From CAZSTA01 sp964609495 [NCBI: uncultured bacterium] (GTDB lineage: Bacteria; CAZSTA01), in assembly GCA_964609495.1 (NCBI GenBank), contig CAZSTA010000036.1, positions 1-23,388 of the forward strand: a stretch of 23,388 bases of DNA, given 5' to 3'. Shown in pieces: positions 21,715-23,388 of the stretch (position 1 is its first letter; each line of letters begins with the position of its first letter). The notes under the pieces are model-generated. The model was not told the origin of the DNA. It searched no databases and saw nothing but the letters and a program-made list of their open reading frames with translations. The position numbers and the translations under genes were made by a program.

Positions 21715-22317
21715 TCAACGATATCTTACATAGAAGACGACCGTATCCTCAGCCCAATTATTTCTGGGTATGGGTCTTACCCTATCTATTAAGGTATCCA
21801 CCAAAACCTTGGTATCCCCTACTTTTACACTAACTCGAGCAAAGCCATCTTGATATCCGCTGTATTGATCTATGCGCCTATCGAGTAGCCAGATATCCGA
21901 GAGAGTAGCGATAGCCTTTATAACTTCCATCCCCGAGGGGCCAGCTATACTAAATTCAAAGTCATGGCCAGGAGCTGGTATCCTATAGACTCTCCCTCCT
22001 CGGACGAAATTACCGGAGTGATAAGCGTTGGGAAATATAACTGTAGCTCCTCCCTCTGGGGGGAAGTCTATCAAGGTCAGATAGCAATCCCTGCCAGCCC
22101 TGAAATAGACATACAAATTGTCCCCTGGATAATAAATTCCTCCGTCTCCCCTATCCACCCAAACATCGATATTGAAGGAGGGAGTGGGATTAACTATTAT
22201 CGTCTTTACCCTCACTTGTATACTTTCAATAGTAACAGTGATCTTTTGAGCTATAGTCGAGTAGGCGAAACCGAAGATCATAGCTAAAGTTAGCAGACAA
22301 ATTATTGCTTTTCTCAT
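21715..22317 (-). CDS. Secreted DUF4384-domain protein, paralogue 1
   Basis: The 200-aa protein has a signal peptide (1-23, cleaved after TIA) and goes directly into a DUF4384 domain: VDRGDGGIYYPGDNLYVYF, GRDCYLTLIDFPPEGG, VIFPNAYHSGNFV, and GPSGMEVIKAIATL. The end, WAEDTVVFYVRYR, nearly matches its downstream paralogue. The middle-to-end section (about 150-185) differs most between them. The start is ATG with AAGGAGG. The gap between the genes is about 100 bp, with a 10-bp palindrome CTCTATAGAG (21701-21710) just past this stop but no clear terminator. The tandem pair looks like a recent duplication. Function is unknown. Confidence 0.85.
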   Translation of the reverse strand: MRKAIICLLTLAMIFGFAYSTIAQKITVTIESIQVRVKTIIVNPTPSFNIDVWVDRGDGGIYYPGDNLYVYFRAGRDCYLTLIDFPPEGGATVIFPNAYHSGNFVRGGRVYRIPAPGHDFEFSIAGPSGMEVIKAIATLSDIWLLDRRIDQYSGYQDGFARVSVKVGDTKVLVDTLIDRVRPIPRNNWAEDTVVFYVRYR

Positions 22318-22428
22318 AATATATTCCTCCTTAGTTTCTGATCAATACCATCCATATATATCATAAGAAAAAGGTTATAAAAAGTTTCACCCCCCAGAAA
22401 TATTATTTTGCGTCTATCTAAAAAGCGT

Positions 22429-22457
22429 TTGAATTTTGAGATCTATTATAGTATAAT
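22429..22457 (+). promoter_or_regulatory. Sigma-70 promoter for gatC
   Basis: TTGAAT (22429-22434), a 17-bp spacer and TATAAT (22452-22457) lie about 45 bp upstream of gatC. The rest of 22318-22500 shows no gene; I found no convincing promoter for the divergent DUF4384 gene. Confidence 0.75.
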
Positions 22458-22500
22458 AGATAAAGTAGCAGATATGAAATCCTGTAAGAGGTGATGGTTG

Positions 22501-22791
22501 ATGCCCAAAGTTATCAGTAGCGAGGAGATGGATCATATAGCTATGCTGAGCAGATTAGAGCTTACGGAAGAGGAGAAGGAAAAATTCGCTCAGCATATTA
22601 ATGATATTTTGGCTTATTTTCAAAAGCTAAATGAACTTGATACGGAAGATGTAGGACCAACCTCCCACATCTTGCCCATAAAAAATGTTTATCGCGAGGA
22701 TATATCGGCTGAATCTATAGAGGGAGACAAGATGCTCTCCATAGCTCCTGATAAGGAAGACGGCTTTTTTAAGGTTCCACGCATTATCTAG
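22501..22791 (+). CDS. gatC: Aspartyl/glutamyl-tRNA amidotransferase subunit C
   Basis: The 96-aa protein is a full-length GatC: ISSEEMDHIAMLSRLELTEEE, then FAQHINDILAYFQKLNELDTEDVGPTSHILP and a C-terminal DKEDGFFKVPRII. GatC stabilises the GatA-GatB complex that converts misacylated Glu-tRNA(Gln) or Asp-tRNA(Asn) to the correct amide form. I chose ATG 22501 over TTG one codon earlier; AGAGGTGAT upstream is properly spaced. gatA follows on the same strand, but only after an unusual 333-bp gap. Its presence implies the organism relies on indirect aminoacylation for Gln, Asn or both. Confidence 0.95.
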   Translation: MPKVISSEEMDHIAMLSRLELTEEEKEKFAQHINDILAYFQKLNELDTEDVGPTSHILPIKNVYREDISAESIEGDKMLSIAPDKEDGFFKVPRII

Positions 22792-23124
22792 GTGGGAGAA
22801 GGGGTAATCAAGATGGCTGGAGATTGACATACTCCAGGACTTTAGTCGTTGGATCCTGGGGTCAAGCAGTGATAGCCAGCAAGGTTGGTCGAACATCACC
22901 TAACCCAAGAGTTGAGGCGCCCCATCTCAAAGATCAGCATTTCATTTCTTTAGGTCTAGCTGAAGAGCAATGGGTATTTTACCATGCCTATGGCAAAGAA
23001 CTACCTATAGTGTAACATAAAAAGACGGTTTTATCAAGAATAAATTTTATTAGCTATTCATCTAACGATTATTCTTTCTGACAAGGAGATTGTAAAATCC
23101 TATAGATAACGAGGAGGAACTAGA
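22792..23124 (+). other. 333-bp gap between gatC and gatA, possible decayed insert
   Basis: The gap holds a 63-codon open frame (22824-23015, TTG start, no Shine-Dalgarno) with no family I recognise, and a CCAGGA/TCCTGG inverted repeat (22833-22858). In another frame about 22817-22905 reads RWLEIDILQDFSRWILG before a stop. This faintly recalls the D-D-F-S-R stretch of rve/DDE transposases and may be chance. No terminator or promoter stands out; the part after 23015 is AT-rich and featureless. Confidence 0.35.
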
Positions 23125-23388
23125 TTGAAGCTTAATGAAATGACTGCTCACGAATTGTCCGAACTTATGGTTAAAGGAGAGTTATCCTCTACCGAGATCA
23201 CCGAAGCAGTATTTGGAAGGATAGAGGAGGTGGAGGATAAAATTCATTCCTATATATCTCTAACTAGAGATTTAGCTTTGACTCAAGCTAAGAAGGTGGA
23301 TGATCTCTTGTCGAGGGGAGAGGAGATACCACCCCTAGCTGGTATCCCCTTCGCCATTAAGGATATATTATGTATTGATGGCTTGAGA
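23125..23388 (+). CDS. gatA: Aspartyl/glutamyl-tRNA amidotransferase subunit A, 5' part
   Basis: The first 88 codons of gatA run off the window end in frame. They encode MKLNEMTAHELSELMVKGEL, the helix around EVEDKIHSYISLT, and the amidase-signature start LAGIPFAIKDILCIDGLR. The Lys in IKD is the first residue of the Ser-cisSer-Lys catalytic triad; the serines lie beyond the window. GatA releases ammonia from glutamine for the GatB active site. The start is TTG with GAGGAGG at ideal spacing; the next Met (codon 6) would trim conserved N-terminal sequence. It sits downstream of gatC in the standard order. Confidence 0.93.
   Translation, partial: MKLNEMTAHELSELMVKGELSSTEITEAVFGRIEEVEDKIHSYISLTRDLALTQAKKVDDLLSRGEEIPPLAGIPFAIKDILCIDGLR

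Noticed and set aside
22817-22905. An IS-element transposase remnant between gatC and gatA
   Set aside because: Only a short stretch (DFSRWILG) recalls a DDE transposase, with no terminal inverted repeats or target duplication seen; it is left as an open question.
1-23388. CRISPR arrays, tRNA genes, integrase genes or prophage modules
   Set aside because: No regularly spaced repeats, no T-arm or anticodon-arm pattern, and no integrase or phage structural gene was found on either strand by eye.

Overview
The window looks like chromosomal DNA from a diderm (Gram-negative-type) bacterium with moderately A+T-rich DNA, probably an uncultivated lineage. HflK/HflC, a periplasm-facing thiol-redox protein, a sigma-54 regulator and a GatCAB amidotransferase all fit that picture. 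The sugar-binding protein has a signal-peptidase-I-type signal rather than a lipobox. No 16S or other phylogenetic marker is present, so I do not name a phylum. I see no prophage, CRISPR array, tRNA, rRNA or intact insertion sequence.

Layout: (1) 1-283, intergenic repeats. (2) 284-2173 (-), hflK-hflC. (3) 2174-3127, a long intergenic stretch with a GC-rich palindrome, promoter-like boxes and a foldable leader. (4) 3128-4942 (+), a Ser/Thr kinase fused to HEAT repeats. (5) 5308-7176 (+), a heavy-metal-associated (HMA) metallochaperone and a double-thioredoxin/CcdA membrane protein, starting from a perfect sigma-70 promoter. (6) 7446-8528 (+), a canonical sigma-54 promoter, a small four-His DUF4405-like membrane protein, and an exported OB-fold-like protein with a 14-residue tandem repeat. 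(7) 8733-11858 (+), a PAS sensor histidine kinase and an NtrC-family sigma-54 activator. (8) 11953-12249 (-), an isolated type IV pilin-like gene behind two matching promoter-like modules. (9) 12582-17453 (-), an ABC-2 operon: exported NEW3-like protein, two paralogous permeases, ATPase. (10) 17546-20899 (+), a carbohydrate ABC importer (binding protein and two permeases, no ATPase) with a foldable leader. (11) 20978-22317 (-), two secreted DUF4384 paralogues. (12) 22429-23388 (+), gatC and the 5' part of gatA, separated by an odd 333-bp gap.

The most coherent story is in regions 5-7. A two-component pair whose regulator needs sigma-54 sits directly downstream of two envelope genes that carry a textbook -24/-12 promoter. 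The sensor has a short His/Met loop in its periplasmic domain. An HMA protein and a thiol-disulfide relay protein lie just upstream. I infer an envelope metal or redox stress response arranged like ZraPSR but with different effectors; the signal is unknown. The second notable unit is the ABC-2 operon, whose substrate cannot be read from sequence. The remaining genes are ordinary housekeeping or transport functions.
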